Source of the DNA: Geodermatophilus obscurus
GTDB lineage: Bacteria; Actinomycetota; Actinomycetes; Mycobacteriales; Geodermatophilaceae
Assembly: GCF_900143215.1 (NCBI RefSeq)
Contig: NZ_FRDM01000002.1
Location: 124,001-188,000, forward strand
Reading direction: 5' to 3'
DNA length: 64,000 nucleotides
Under the pieces are notes generated by a model that saw only the letters and a list, made by a program, of their open reading frames with translations, did not search any database and was not told the DNA's origin. Below, piece by piece: positions 32,291-40,856 of this stretch. The position numbers and the translations under genes are program-made. Each line of letters starts with the position of its first letter. Position 1 is the first letter of the stretch.

Positions 32291-32577
32291 GGTGTCCCTC
32301 CCGAGGGGTCGGCGGGCTCCAGGTAGTCCTCCCAGAGCTCCACGGTGACGGCGTGGTCGCCGTCGCCGAACAGGTCCGCGGCGGCGAACCGCACGTGGTA
32401 GACGGCCCGCGTCGTCCCGGGCAGGCCACGCGCCCGGTCGTCGGCGAGGGGGTGGTGCCCGGCGACCTCGACCACCCGGCCGACGGCGCCGCGGGCGTAC
32501 CGCGGCAGCCGGGTGTGCCACACCGGGTCGGTGGTGCTGGTCCGCACCGTGTCGCCCGGGGCGAAGCGGTCAGCCAC
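32287..32577 (-). CDS. Nitrile hydratase beta subunit, C-terminal half (SH3-like) as a separate protein
   Basis: 96 residues matching only the C-terminal SH3-like barrel of nitrile hydratase beta: FAPGDTVRT, then HTRLPRYARGAVGRVVEVAGHHPLAD and AVYHVRFAAADLFG...VTVELWEDYLEPA. In ordinary nitrile hydratases this is the second half of one beta chain. GTG 32577 overlaps the preceding gene by 8 bp, with GGAGGAACTGGCC upstream. The arrangement equals thiocyanate hydrolase scnA. Confidence 0.85.
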   Translation of the reverse strand: MADRFAPGDTVRTSTTDPVWHTRLPRYARGAVGRVVEVAGHHPLADDRARGLPGTTRAVYHVRFAAADLFGDGDHAVTVELWEDYLEPADPSGGTP

Positions 32578-32872
32578 CGGCCAGTTCCTCCGGGGTGGCC
32601 AGTTCCTCCGGTGTGGCGATGCCCTTCTCGACCAGCAGCGTGGTGATCGCCGTGAACCACTTCTCGTAGTAGGAGCTGGAGAGGTAGGTGTCCGGCGGCA
32701 TCCGCTCGATGGCGTCGCGGAACTCGTCGAGGTTGTAGACGCCGCGCCGGATCAGCGCGGCGTTGAGGGCCAGGACGTGCGCTTCCCAGTCGGCGTGGAA
32801 GGCCGGCTCGTCGGGCTCCTCGACGACCGCCGGGAAGCCCACCATGCCGCCGACGTCGTTGATGCGGCTCAC
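32570..32872 (-). CDS. Nitrile hydratase beta subunit, N-terminal half as a separate protein
   Basis: 100 residues matching the N-terminal helical half of nitrile hydratase beta: INDVGGMVGF at the start, FHADWEAHVLALNAAL, the Arg-containing NLDEFRDAIERMPPDTYL, and KWFTAITTLLVEKGI. The Arg in IERMPP corresponds to the beta-subunit Arg that contacts the oxidised cysteine claw. Its C-terminus has a small tandem duplication TPEELATPEELAGG. Cobalt-insertion activators are homologous to this half, but the VGG start marks it as structural. First gene of the operon, corresponding to scnB in thiocyanate hydrolase. Confidence 0.8.
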   Translation of the reverse strand: MSRINDVGGMVGFPAVVEEPDEPAFHADWEAHVLALNAALIRRGVYNLDEFRDAIERMPPDTYLSSSYYEKWFTAITTLLVEKGIATPEELATPEELAGG

Positions 32873-32917
32873 CCGCTGATCCTGTCCCGCCGCACCGGAT
32901 CGGTCCAGCTCCCGGCC

Positions 32918-33565
32918 TCAGGACAGCGGCACCAGCCCGGTCTCGTAGGCGGCGATCACGGCCTGGGTGCGGTCCCGCGCACCGAGCTTCCGCAGCAGGC
33001 TGCTGACGTGGGTCTTCACCGTCTGCAGCCCCAGGTACAGCTCGGCGGCGATCTCGGCGTTGTTCAGGCCGCGGGCGACCAGGTGCAGGATCTCGGCCTC
33101 CCGGGGCGTCAGCTCCGGCGCCTCCCGCCGGGGCCCACCGCGAGGCCCGTGGGCGGCGGCGAGCGCCCGGATCGCCGCAGGGAACAGCAGGCTGTCCCCG
33201 CGCGCCACGACCCGGACGGCGGCCACGATCTCGTCGGGGCGGGCGCGCTTGGGCAGGAAGCCGTCGGCCCCCGCGTGCAGGGCGGCGCAGACGTTCTCGT
33301 CGTCGCCGAAGGTCGTCACGACGAGCACCTTGGGTGGCTGGTCGAGCCGGGAGCGCAGGTCGCGGGTCGCCGTGATCCCGTCGACCAGCGGCATGCGGAT
33401 GTCCATGAGGACGACATCGGGCCGCAGCGAGCGCACCAGCGGGACGACGACCGCGCCGTCGGCGGCCTCGCCGACCACGGTGATGCCGTCCGCGGTCTCG
33501 AGGATCGCCTTCAGGCCGCCCCGGACGAGGTCCTCGTCGTCGACCAGCAGCACCGAGACGGTCAC
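32918..33565 (-). CDS. Response regulator, NarL/FixJ family
   Basis: 215 residues. The receiver domain (about 3-120) has the acidic pair DDED, phospho-acceptor Asp55 in VVLMDIRMP and Lys near residue 105 in FLPKRAR. The LuxR-type HTH (about 147-210) reads LTPREAEILHLVARGLNNAE, then LGLQTVKTHVSSLLRKLGARDRTQAV. It is a DNA-binding output regulator for the adjacent sensor kinase. GTG 33565 overlaps the kinase TGA (GTGA). The ABC transporter divergent from the kinase is a likely target, as in many antibiotic-sensing systems of this type. Its partner kinase is frameshifted. Confidence 0.88.
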   Translation of the reverse strand: MTVSVLLVDDEDLVRGGLKAILETADGITVVGEAADGAVVVPLVRSLRPDVVLMDIRMPLVDGITATRDLRSRLDQPPKVLVVTTFGDDENVCAALHAGADGFLPKRARPDEIVAAVRVVARGDSLLFPAAIRALAAAHGPRGGPRREAPELTPREAEILHLVARGLNNAEIAAELYLGLQTVKTHVSSLLRKLGARDRTQAVIAAYETGLVPLS

Positions 33566-34714
33566 CCGGCCGCCGCCAGGGGGAGCCTCACGGTGACCCG
33601 CCACCGGCCGTCCACGACGCCGGCGGACGCGGTGCCGCCGAGCAGCGCGGCCCGCTCCCGCAGCCCCCGGACGCCGCTGCCGGAGCCGCCCGGGGCGGGC
33701 AGGCCGACGGAAACGGGGTTCTCGACGACCAGCACGAGCCGGCCGGGATCGGCGGTGACCGCCACGGCGACCGGCACCGGACCCGCGTGCCGCAGCGCGT
33801 TGGTCACCGACTCCTGGACGATCCGATAGGCCTCGCGGGACACCACCGGCGGGAGCCCCGCCACGGCGCCGGTGACCCGCAGGTCGACGGCGGCGCCCGC
33901 GGCCTCGACCGAGCGCACGAGGGCGGCGACGTCGTCCAGCGTGGGGCTGCCCGCCGGCCCGGACGACGGCTCCCGGAGGAGGGCCAGCACCCGGTCGAGC
34001 TCGGCGGAGGCCCGGCGCGCGCTGTCCTCGATGGCCGCGAGGGCGCCGTCGACGAAGGCGGGGTCCCGGTCGGCGACCTGCCGGGCGGCCCCGGCCTGCA
34101 GCACGGTGACGGTGAGCGCGTGGCCGATGGAGTCGTGCAGCTCCGCCGCGAGCCGGGTGCGGGCCAGCAGCCGGTCGGTGCGGGCCTCGGCCACAGCGAG
34201 GCGCTCGGCGGCCGACGGGCTGAGCAGGGACCGGGCGGCGGCGGCCAGCGCCGACCCGAGCAGCACCACGGCCGCCGGCAGGGCGAGCACAGCCGCGGGC
34301 ACCGCCGTCCAGCCGAGCAGGTCCCCGCGCTGCACCGATCGCCACACCACGGCCACGACGGCGGCCGTGAGCTGGGCGGCGAACACCCCCCAGCTCCACG
34401 CGCAGGCAGAGCCAGAGCAGCACCCGGACGCGGTCGGCCCAGCTCGTCGCCGGCTCGACGCTGATGCCGTCGTCCCGCGGCAGGACCAGCGCGCGCACCT
34501 GGACCCCCTCGCTGCGGCGGACGACCGGCACGCAGGCGAGCAGCGCCAGCACCGGCAGCGGTGCGAGGTACTGCCCCACGAGGGTGCGCAGCGAGGTGTC
34601 GGACAGGCCCGGCCACACGAGGGCGCAGGCGGTCGCGAACCAGGCGGCGATGGCCAGGTGCAGCGCGCGGGTCCACGTCGTCCTGGCCGTCAGCGGTCCC
34701 AGCAGCCTGCGCAC
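33562..34714 (-). pseudogene. Sensor histidine kinase (NarL-type, HisKA_3) with single-base frameshift
   Basis: The C-terminal part (33562 to about 34384) encodes dimerisation and ATPase domains: ELHDSIGHALTVTVLQAG with the phospho-acceptor His, and N-box REAYRIVQESVTNALRHAG with G-box SGVRGLRERAALLGG. The N-terminal transmembrane part (residues from GTG 34714: RRLLGPLTARTTWTRALHLAI...) lies in another frame. The two join if one base is removed from the C6 run at 34386-34391. So the sensor and kinase parts are split, either truly or through a homopolymer error. If true, the downstream response regulator would lack its partner. Confidence 0.75.
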
Positions 34715-34844
34715 GGCCCGATCCTGCCGTCCGGCGCGCGGCGCGACCTCCCGCTGGAGAGGGAGACACGCGGGACCGCGGCGGGAGGCGCGCGCCCGCC
34801 CGCGGCATCGAGGGTCGGGGCATGACGAACCCAGGAGGTGCCGG

Positions 34845-35744
34845 GTGATCGAGGCTCGCGGGCTCACCAAGCGGCACGGCACGCGGACCGCCGTCGACGG
34901 CCTGACCTTCGAGGTCGCGCCCGGGAGGGTGACGGCCTTCCTCGGGCGCAACGGCGCCGGCAAGTCGACGACCATGCGGATGCTGGTGGGTCTGGACCGG
35001 CCCACTGCCGGGACGGCGCGGATCGCCGGCCGCGCGTACGAGGAGCTGGCCGAACCGATGCGCACGGTGGGTGCGCTGCTCGACAGCGGTGCGGCACACC
35101 CTGGCCGCACGGCCCGCGACCACCTGCTCTGGCTGGCGCACAGCAACCGGATCGGCGCCCGGCGCGTCGACGAGGTCCTGGACACGGTCGAGCTGTCCGG
35201 CGCGGCCCGGCGGCGGGTCGGCGGGTTCTCCCTCGGCATGCGGCAACGGCTCGGCATCGCGGTCGCGCTGCTCGGGGACCCCGCGGTGCTGCTGCTGGAC
35301 GAGCCGGCCAACGGCCTGGACCCCGAGGGGATCCGGTGGCTGCGGACGGTCCTGCGGTCGCTGGCCCGCGAGGGGCGCACCGTCCTGGTCTCGAGCCACC
35401 TGATGGGCGAGGTCGCGCGGACGGCGGACCACCTGCTGGTCATCGGGCGCGGGCGGTTGCTGGCCGACACCCCGCTGACGTCGTTCGTCACCGCGCACGG
35501 ACCGCAGGCGCTGCGCGTGCGCACGCCCCGGCCGCAGGCGCTGCTGGACCTCCTGGACGCCGAGGGCATCCCGACGAGCCGGCAGCCGGACGGCGCGCTG
35601 CACGTCTCCGGTGCGGGGGAGGACCGGATCGGGAGGCTCGCGGCCCGGCACGGCATCCCGTTGCTGGAGCTGACCCCCGAGGAGGACCCGCTGGAGGAGG
35701 CGTTCCTGCGTCTGACCAGCCCGGCCGCGGGGAGCTCCCGGTGA
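34845..35744 (+). CDS. ABC transporter ATP-binding protein (DrrA/ABC-2 type)
   Basis: 299 residues. Walker A GRNGAGKST at about 34-42, signature FSLGMRQRLG at about 128-137, Walker B LLLDEPANGLDP at about 149-160, and a switch His in VSSHLMGEV. The family exports drugs or lipids, or supports immunity to antibiotics. GTG 34845 has AGGAGGTG 5 nt upstream. It overlaps the permease gene by GTGA. It lies divergent to the two-component system over a 130-bp gap, so regulation by it is likely. Confidence 0.88.
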   Translation: MIEARGLTKRHGTRTAVDGLTFEVAPGRVTAFLGRNGAGKSTTMRMLVGLDRPTAGTARIAGRAYEELAEPMRTVGALLDSGAAHPGRTARDHLLWLAHSNRIGARRVDEVLDTVELSGAARRRVGGFSLGMRQRLGIAVALLGDPAVLLLDEPANGLDPEGIRWLRTVLRSLAREGRTVLVSSHLMGEVARTADHLLVIGRGRLLADTPLTSFVTAHGPQALRVRTPRPQALLDLLDAEGIPTSRQPDGALHVSGAGEDRIGRLAARHGIPLLELTPEEDPLEEAFLRLTSPAAGSSR

Positions 35745-36490
35745 CGTTGCTGGCCGCGGTGCACGCGGAGTGGACGAAGGCCCGGACGGTGCGCGCGCTG
35801 CTGATGGCGCTGCTGGCCTACGCGGTCGTCGTCATCGGGGTGAGCCTGGGCGTGACGGCGGGGATCGGGGCCGGTGAGGCCGCGTCGCCCGGCTACGACG
35901 CCGCCCTGCTCGCCTTCTACGGGCTCAACTTCGGCCACGTGGCGGTCATCGTCTTCGCCGTCCTGCTGACCGCGGGGGAGTACAGCCGGCAGACCGTCCA
36001 CCCGTCGCTGGTGGCCGTGCCGCGGCGGGGCCGCTTCCTGGCGGCGAAGGTCGTCGTCGGGACCGCGCTCGTGCTCGCCGTCGCCGCTCCGACGGCGCTG
36101 CTCACCCTCCTCGGCACGCAGGCGCTCCTGGGGCCCGCGGCGGTCGGGCTCGGCGATCCGGGGGTGCTGCGCGCCACCCTGGCCGCGGCGCTGTACCCCG
36201 CCCTGCTCGCGGTGTTCTGCATGGGCGTCGGGGTGCTGCTGCGGGACCAGGTCGCCGCGCTGGGGCTGCTCGTCCCGTTCTTCTTCCTCGTCACCCCGGT
36301 CCTCGAGCTGATCCCCGGGCTCCGCGAGGTCGCCGTCTTCCTGCCCGACCGGGCCGGGCAGGTCGCCGTCCGGCTGCACACCCGCCCCGTCGACCAGTTC
36401 GGTCCGGGGACCGGACTGGCCGTCCTCGCCCTGTGGGCGCTCGCCGGAGTGCTCCTCGCGTGGTGGGTGCTGCGCCGGCGGGATGCGTGA
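35741..36490 (+). CDS. ABC-2 family transporter permease
   Basis: 249 residues with six transmembrane helices, starting HAEWTKARTVRALLM, the typical cytosolic amphipathic start of ABC-2 permeases. Short polar segment YSRQTVHPSLVAVPRRGRFLAAKV links helices 2 and 3. Forms the membrane part of the exporter with the ATPase before it; starts at GTG 35741, translationally coupled. A 12-bp stem hairpin after the gene may end the transcript. Confidence 0.82.
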   Translation: MTLLAAVHAEWTKARTVRALLMALLAYAVVVIGVSLGVTAGIGAGEAASPGYDAALLAFYGLNFGHVAVIVFAVLLTAGEYSRQTVHPSLVAVPRRGRFLAAKVVVGTALVLAVAAPTALLTLLGTQALLGPAAVGLGDPGVLRATLAAALYPALLAVFCMGVGVLLRDQVAALGLLVPFFFLVTPVLELIPGLREVAVFLPDRAGQVAVRLHTRPVDQFGPGTGLAVLALWALAGVLLAWWVLRRRDA

Positions 36491-36529
36491 GCCGTGGCCG
36501 ACCGGCCGGTGCCCGAGGGGCGGGCCGGC

Positions 36530-36560
36530 CGGGCCAGGAGCAGGCTGGGCTCCTGGCCCG
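36530..36560 (+). terminator. Hairpin with 12-bp perfect stem
   Basis: CGGGCCAGGAGC (36530-36541) and GCTCCTGGCCCG (36549-36560) with a 7-nt loop, between the ABC permease stop (36490) and the gamma-glutamyltransferase start (36589). It is a good candidate terminator for the exporter operon. Confidence 0.6.
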
Positions 36561-36588
36561 CGACCGTCCCGACGCCCGAGGAGTCCCC

Positions 36589-38400
36589 GTGCCGCGTCGA
36601 CGCACCGTCCTGACCGCCCTGACCGCCGCCGTCCTGGCCGGGGTCGCCCCGGCCGGCACCGCGGCCGCCGCGCCCGGGGACGCCGCCGTCCCGCCGCCGG
36701 AGAAGGTGCCCCGCGCGGTCGGGACCGGCGGCGCGGTCGCCACGGTCGACCCGGACGCCACCCGGGTCGGCCTGGAGGTCCTGGCCGCGGGCGGCAACGC
36801 CGCCGACGCGGCGGTCGCCGCGGCCGCCGCGCTGGGCGTGACCGAGCCCTACTCGGCGGGCGTCGGAGGCGGCGGCTTCTTCGTGTACCACGACGCCGCG
36901 ACCGGGGAGGTGAGCACGATCGACGGCCGGGAGACCGCGCCGCAGGCGATGGGGGCCGGCGCCTTCCTCGGGGAGGACGGCGAGCCGCTGCCCTTCGAGG
37001 AGGCGGTGACGAGCGGGCTGTCGGTCGGCACGCCGGGGACCCCGCTGACGTGGCAACGGGCGCTCGACGAGTTCGGCACGCTCTCGCTGGCCGAGACGCT
37101 GCAGGGCGCCACCGAGCTGGCCGAGGAGGGCTTCGTCGTCGACGAGACGTTCCGCCAGCAGACCGCCGAGAACGAGGAGCGGTTCCGCCGCTTCGCGCCG
37201 TCCACCGAGCTGTTCCTCCCCGGCGGCGCGCTGCCCGAGGTGGGCTCGGTCTTCCGCAACCCCGACCTGGCGGGCACCTACGAGCTGCTGGCCGCGAAGG
37301 GGGTCGAGGCCCTCTACAGCGGGGAGCTGGGCGAGGAGGTCGTGCGCACCGCCCAGGAGCCCCCGCTGGCGGACGGCGCCGAGCCGGTGCGGGCGGGCCT
37401 GCTCGAGGAGTCCGACCTCGCCGCGTACGGGGCGCCGCTGCGCGAGCCGACGCGCGTCGACTTCCGGGGTATGGAGGTCTACGGCATGGCGCCGCCGTCC
37501 AGCGGTGGCTCGACCGTCGGCGAGGCGCTGAACGTCCTGGAGGGCGCCGACCTGGCCGCGCTGCCGGAGGTCGACGTCCTGCACGCCTACCTGGAGGCGA
37601 GCGCGCTGGCCTTCGCCGACCGCAACGCCTACGTCGGCGACCCCGCCTACACCCAGGTGCCGCTGGCCGAGCTGCTCTCCGACGCCTTCGCCGCCGAGCG
37701 GGCCTGCCTGGTCGACCCGGACCGGGCGGCGCCCAAGCCGGTGCCGGCGGGCGTTCCGGACGGCGGGTACGGCCCGTGCCCGGCCCCGGCCGCACCCCCC
37801 GGCGACGGCGGCGCGGAGGGGCCGTCCACCACGCACCTCACCGTGGCCGACGCCGAGGGGAACGTGGCCGCCTACACCCTGACCATCGAGCAGACCGGTG
37901 GCAGCGGGATCACCGTGCCCGACCGCGGGTTCCTGCTGAACAACGAGCTGACCGACTTCACCTTCGCGCCCGCCGACCCGACCCGTCCCGAGCCGAACCT
38001 GCCCGCTCCTGGCAAGCGGCCGCGCAGCAGCATGGCGCCGACGATCGTGCTGCAGGACGGCGAACCGCTGCTGGCCCTCGGCTCGCCCGGCGGGGCCACG
38101 ATCATCACCACCGTGCTGCAGACGCTGGTGAACCGGCTGGACCGCGGCGCCGACCTGGCCGACGCGGTCGCGGCTCCGCGGGCCAGCCAGCGCAACAGCG
38201 CGACGGCCGACGCCGAGCCGGCCTTCCTCGACGCGTACGGCACCGAGCTGACCGCCCGCGGGCACGCCTTCGCGCCGATCGACGAGATCGGGGCCGCCAC
38301 CGGCGTGGAGTTCCTGCCCGACGGCCGGCTGCTGGCCGCGGCCGAGACGGTGCGGCGCGGTGGCGGCAGCGCCGGGGTGGTGCACCCCGGCGACGGCTGA
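36589..38400 (+). CDS. ggt: Gamma-glutamyltransferase (exported)
   Basis: 603 residues. An Arg-rich n-region (RRRTVLTALTAAVLAG...) and Ala-rich cleavage region mark a Sec or Tat signal peptide of about 28 residues. The large subunit includes GGNAADAAVAAAAALGV and the substrate-binding Arg region DGRETAPQ. Autocatalytic cleavage is expected before Thr414 in STTHLTVAD, releasing the catalytic small subunit. Downstream GSPGGATIITTVLQTLVN is also characteristic. The enzyme cleaves or transfers the gamma-glutamyl group of glutathione-like thiols outside the membrane. GTG 36589 has GAGGAG 6 nt upstream. Monocistronic by layout. Confidence 0.9.
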   Translation: MPRRRTVLTALTAAVLAGVAPAGTAAAAPGDAAVPPPEKVPRAVGTGGAVATVDPDATRVGLEVLAAGGNAADAAVAAAAALGVTEPYSAGVGGGGFFVYHDAATGEVSTIDGRETAPQAMGAGAFLGEDGEPLPFEEAVTSGLSVGTPGTPLTWQRALDEFGTLSLAETLQGATELAEEGFVVDETFRQQTAENEERFRRFAPSTELFLPGGALPEVGSVFRNPDLAGTYELLAAKGVEALYSGELGEEVVRTAQEPPLADGAEPVRAGLLEESDLAAYGAPLREPTRVDFRGMEVYGMAPPSSGGSTVGEALNVLEGADLAALPEVDVLHAYLEASALAFADRNAYVGDPAYTQVPLAELLSDAFAAERACLVDPDRAAPKPVPAGVPDGGYGPCPAPAAPPGDGGAEGPSTTHLTVADAEGNVAAYTLTIEQTGGSGITVPDRGFLLNNELTDFTFAPADPTRPEPNLPAPGKRPRSSMAPTIVLQDGEPLLALGSPGGATIITTVLQTLVNRLDRGADLADAVAAPRASQRNSATADAEPAFLDAYGTELTARGHAFAPIDEIGAATGVEFLPDGRLLAAAETVRRGGGSAGVVHPGDG

Positions 38401-38409
38401 TCCCGCGGG

Positions 38410-39528
38410 TCAGCCGCCCGGCGAGCGTCGCCGGCCGAGCTGCGCCAGCACCGCCGCGGCCAGCCCCCAGCCGAGCAGGCAGCCGGCCCAGACTGCCGGC
38501 GGCAGCGCGCCCAGCCCTGCGGTGCGGGCGACGACCACCGGGACGGCGGCGGCGACGGCGAGCTGGCCGAGCTGCCACCGGCCGCGTGCGAGGACGGCGA
38601 GGTCGGTGGCCACCACCGCCTGCCAGGGGCGGCGCACCGGGCGGAAGCGGCGGCTGCGGCGGGGCGGCCGGTCCCGGCCGGCCAGCGCGCGGCCCAGCTG
38701 CCGGGTGTCCATCGAGAGCAGCGAGCCGCCGGCGTAGCGGGCCGCCGCCCCGCCGGCGAGCAGGCGGGCGGCGTCCAGCCGGCCCAGGCCCCGGTCGGCC
38801 TGCACGAGCAGGGCCGCGGCGGCGACCGCTGCGACCGCGACGGCCCAGCCCGGCGGGGTCCCGGCGGCCGGGACGTCGACCGGCGCGCCGCCCCCGGCGG
38901 CCACCGTGCCGACGACCGCGGGGACGACGGCCGCCGCGCCCGCGACCGCACCGGCGAGCCCGGCCACGCCCCGGCCGCGGCGCCGGGTCTGCAGCAGCGC
39001 CGTCCCGCCCACTGCGGCGACGGCCAGCACGACCGCCCCGCCGAGCCCGCGCAGCACCGAGGCCGCGGTCGGCGCGGCGGCGGCGCCGAACACCAGCGGC
39101 AGCGCCAGCAGCACCGCGACGGCGACCCCGGCTGCGGTCAGCCGCACCAGCTCGCCGCGGAGCAGGCCCCGGCGGTCGGCGGGCAGCGGCAGCCACCACG
39201 CCGCGGCCGCCGGTGTGGCGCTCACCGGCCCCAGCCGGGCCAGGACGACGACCACGCCGGCCAGCGCCAGCAACGCCAGCGCGGCGGAGGTGAGGGAGGC
39301 GGGCAGCGTCGTCCCGGTGATCGGCGCGCCGGCCAGCGCGATCCGCTCGCGCAGCGACGCGAGGCTGCCGCCGGCGACCGCCACGCCGATCCCGGCCGAG
39401 ACGAGCCCGCCCCAGGCGTCGGAGAGCCGCTCGCCCAGCGTGGTCCGCGCCCGGGCCGCGGTCGCGGTGCGCGTCCAGCGGCGCACCGCCGCACCGTCCA
39501 GCGGGGCGACCGTGGTGCTCGTGGTCAC
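38410..39528 (-). CDS. DUF6297-like membrane protein (ABC-type permease partner)
   Basis: 372 residues with about nine transmembrane helices. The pattern WWLPLPADRRGLLRGELVRL and LLSMDTRQLGRALAGRD matches actinobacterial membrane proteins grouped as DUF6297, which are commonly next to ABC ATPases. It probably forms the membrane part for the ATPase gene that ends 4 bp before its GTG at 39528. The cargo is unknown. Confidence 0.65.
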   Translation of the reverse strand: MTTSTTVAPLDGAAVRRWTRTATAARARTTLGERLSDAWGGLVSAGIGVAVAGGSLASLRERIALAGAPITGTTLPASLTSAALALLALAGVVVVLARLGPVSATPAAAAWWLPLPADRRGLLRGELVRLTAAGVAVAVLLALPLVFGAAAAPTAASVLRGLGGAVVLAVAAVGGTALLQTRRRGRGVAGLAGAVAGAAAVVPAVVGTVAAGGGAPVDVPAAGTPPGWAVAVAAVAAAALLVQADRGLGRLDAARLLAGGAAARYAGGSLLSMDTRQLGRALAGRDRPPRRSRRFRPVRRPWQAVVATDLAVLARGRWQLGQLAVAAAVPVVVARTAGLGALPPAVWAGCLLGWGLAAAVLAQLGRRRSPGG

Positions 39529-39532
39529 CGGC

Positions 39533-40231
39533 TCAGAGCTCCGCGATCCGGCCCGCGGCCTCGACCGGGTCCAGCAGCCGGCAGGCGTCGTCGTCCACCA
39601 CGAGGACCTCGTCGGCGACCGTCGCGACCACGTCGGCGTCGTGGCTGGCGAGCAGCACGGCGGTGCCGGCGTTCCGCAGCGACACCAGGCGGGCCGCCAG
39701 CCGGGCCCGCATGCCGGCGTCGAGCCGGCGCTCGGGCTCGTCGAGCACCAGCAGCCGGGCGGGCCGGACGAACGCGGCGGCGAGCGCCAGCCGCCGCCGC
39801 TGGCCGGAGGAGAGCGCGGAGGGCAGCGCGTCGGCCCGGTTCCCCAGCCCGAAGGCCTCGACCTCGGCGTCCACCACGTCCTCGGCCGCGGCCACCCCGT
39901 GCCCGCGCGCGGTCAGCAGCAGGTGCTCGCGGCCGGTGAGCGAGACGAAGAAGGCGTCGTCGTCCAGGACGGCGGCGACGTCGCGGCGGAAGGCGGCGGC
40001 CCGCTCGTCGACCGGGGCGCCGTCGAGGACGACGCTGCCGGCGAGCGGCTCCAGCAGCCCGACGAGCGTGCGCAGCAGCGTGGACTTGCCCGAGCCGTTC
40101 GGGCCGACGACGGCGAGCGCCCGCCCCGCGCCGAGGCGGAGGTCCACCGGTGCGCACACGGGGGCGCTGCCGTGCCCCACGGAGAGTTCTTCGGCGACGA
40201 GCAGGTCGAGCGATCCGGGTGCGTTCCGCAT
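39533..40231 (-). CDS. ABC transporter ATP-binding protein
   Basis: 232 residues. Walker A GPNGSGKST (43-51), signature LSSGQRRRL (140-148), Walker B LLVLDEPERRLDAG (160-173) and switch His in LASHDADVV. Asp in the D-loop is preceded by an atypical RR. It is coupled to the DUF6297-like membrane protein. Start ATG 40231; TAGGGT lies 9 nt upstream, suggesting a nearly leaderless mRNA, though GGGTGG could serve as a ribosome site. Confidence 0.85.
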   Translation of the reverse strand: MRNAPGSLDLLVAEELSVGHGSAPVCAPVDLRLGAGRALAVVGPNGSGKSTLLRTLVGLLEPLAGSVVLDGAPVDERAAAFRRDVAAVLDDDAFFVSLTGREHLLLTARGHGVAAAEDVVDAEVEAFGLGNRADALPSALSSGQRRRLALAAAFVRPARLLVLDEPERRLDAGMRARLAARLVSLRNAGTAVLLASHDADVVATVADEVLVVDDDACRLLDPVEAAGRIAEL

Positions 40232-40240
40232 GGCCGGTCC

Positions 40241-40246
40241 ACCCTA
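40241..40246 (-). promoter_or_regulatory. Putative -10 element TAGGGT
   Basis: TAGGGT on the minus strand ends 9 nt before ATG 40231. Spacing would give a leader of about 2-3 nt. It is ambiguous because the same bases can be read as a GGGTGG ribosome site. Confidence 0.3.
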
Positions 40247-40304
40247 GGACCGCGCCGGGTCGCGGTCCGTACCGGCGCGCCCGCCGGCGGCGCAGGATGC
40301 CGGC

Positions 40305-40700
40305 ATGAACCCCCAGCCCGGCCTCGAACCCGATCTGGAACCCGACCTCGACGGTTTCCTGCTGGCTCGCATCGCCGAGGACCAGCGGCTGGCGGCCGAG
40401 GCCGCCCAGGCGACCGGGTGGGAGGAGTGGGACGGCGACGTGACCGCGCCGCAGGGCGCCGCCGACCACGTCGCGCACCACGACCCGGCGCGGGTGCTCG
40501 CCGAGTGCGCGGCGAAGCGGCGGCTCGTGCTGGCCTGCCGGGACGCCCGGCCCGACCTGCGGCTGCTGGGCGCCCGTCCGGCGGGCCTGGACTTCCCGCT
40601 GCCGCCCACCGACCAGCACCAGCTGGCCGCGCTCACCCTGGCGCTGCTCGCGCTGCCCCACGCCGCGCACCCGGACTACCGGCCGGCCTGGCGGCCCTGA
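40305..40700 (+). CDS. DUF6221-like family protein
   Basis: 131 residues. The N-terminal FLLARIAEDQRLA, the central HHDPARVLAECAAKRRLVLAC and the C-terminal LRLLALPHAAHPDYRPAWRP-type ending (here LTLALLALPHAAHPDYRPAW) match DUF6221, a small cytoplasmic actinobacterial family of unknown function that often sits near phage-like or regulatory genes. The ATG at 40305 has only a weak CAGGAT sequence upstream, which could be either a ribosome site or a -10 hexamer. Confidence 0.7.
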   Translation: MNPQPGLEPDLEPDLDGFLLARIAEDQRLAAEAAQATGWEEWDGDVTAPQGAADHVAHHDPARVLAECAAKRRLVLACRDARPDLRLLGARPAGLDFPLPPTDQHQLAALTLALLALPHAAHPDYRPAWRP

Positions 40701-40856
40701 CCGGGTGACCCTCTCCCGGCCGCCGCCGTTGCGCGCCTGCGGAGGCAGCGGCGGGTGCGGATGCGTCCGCCCGCGCGCAACCACCGCGGGAGCCCGGCGA
40801 TGAGTACCGGGCTCCGGCGGGGTCGGTACCAGCAACGGAACCGAGCCCCGGGAGGC

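Noticed and set aside
32570-32872. Nitrile hydratase activator (P14K-like) rather than beta-N subunit
   Set aside because: Activators are homologous to this half, but the N-terminal INDVGGMVGF and the conserved IERMPP Arg region match structural beta chains, and the C-terminal half is encoded immediately downstream.
40305-40700. Sign of a prophage because of the DUF6221-like gene
   Set aside because: No integrase, terminase, capsid or att-like repeats were found around it.
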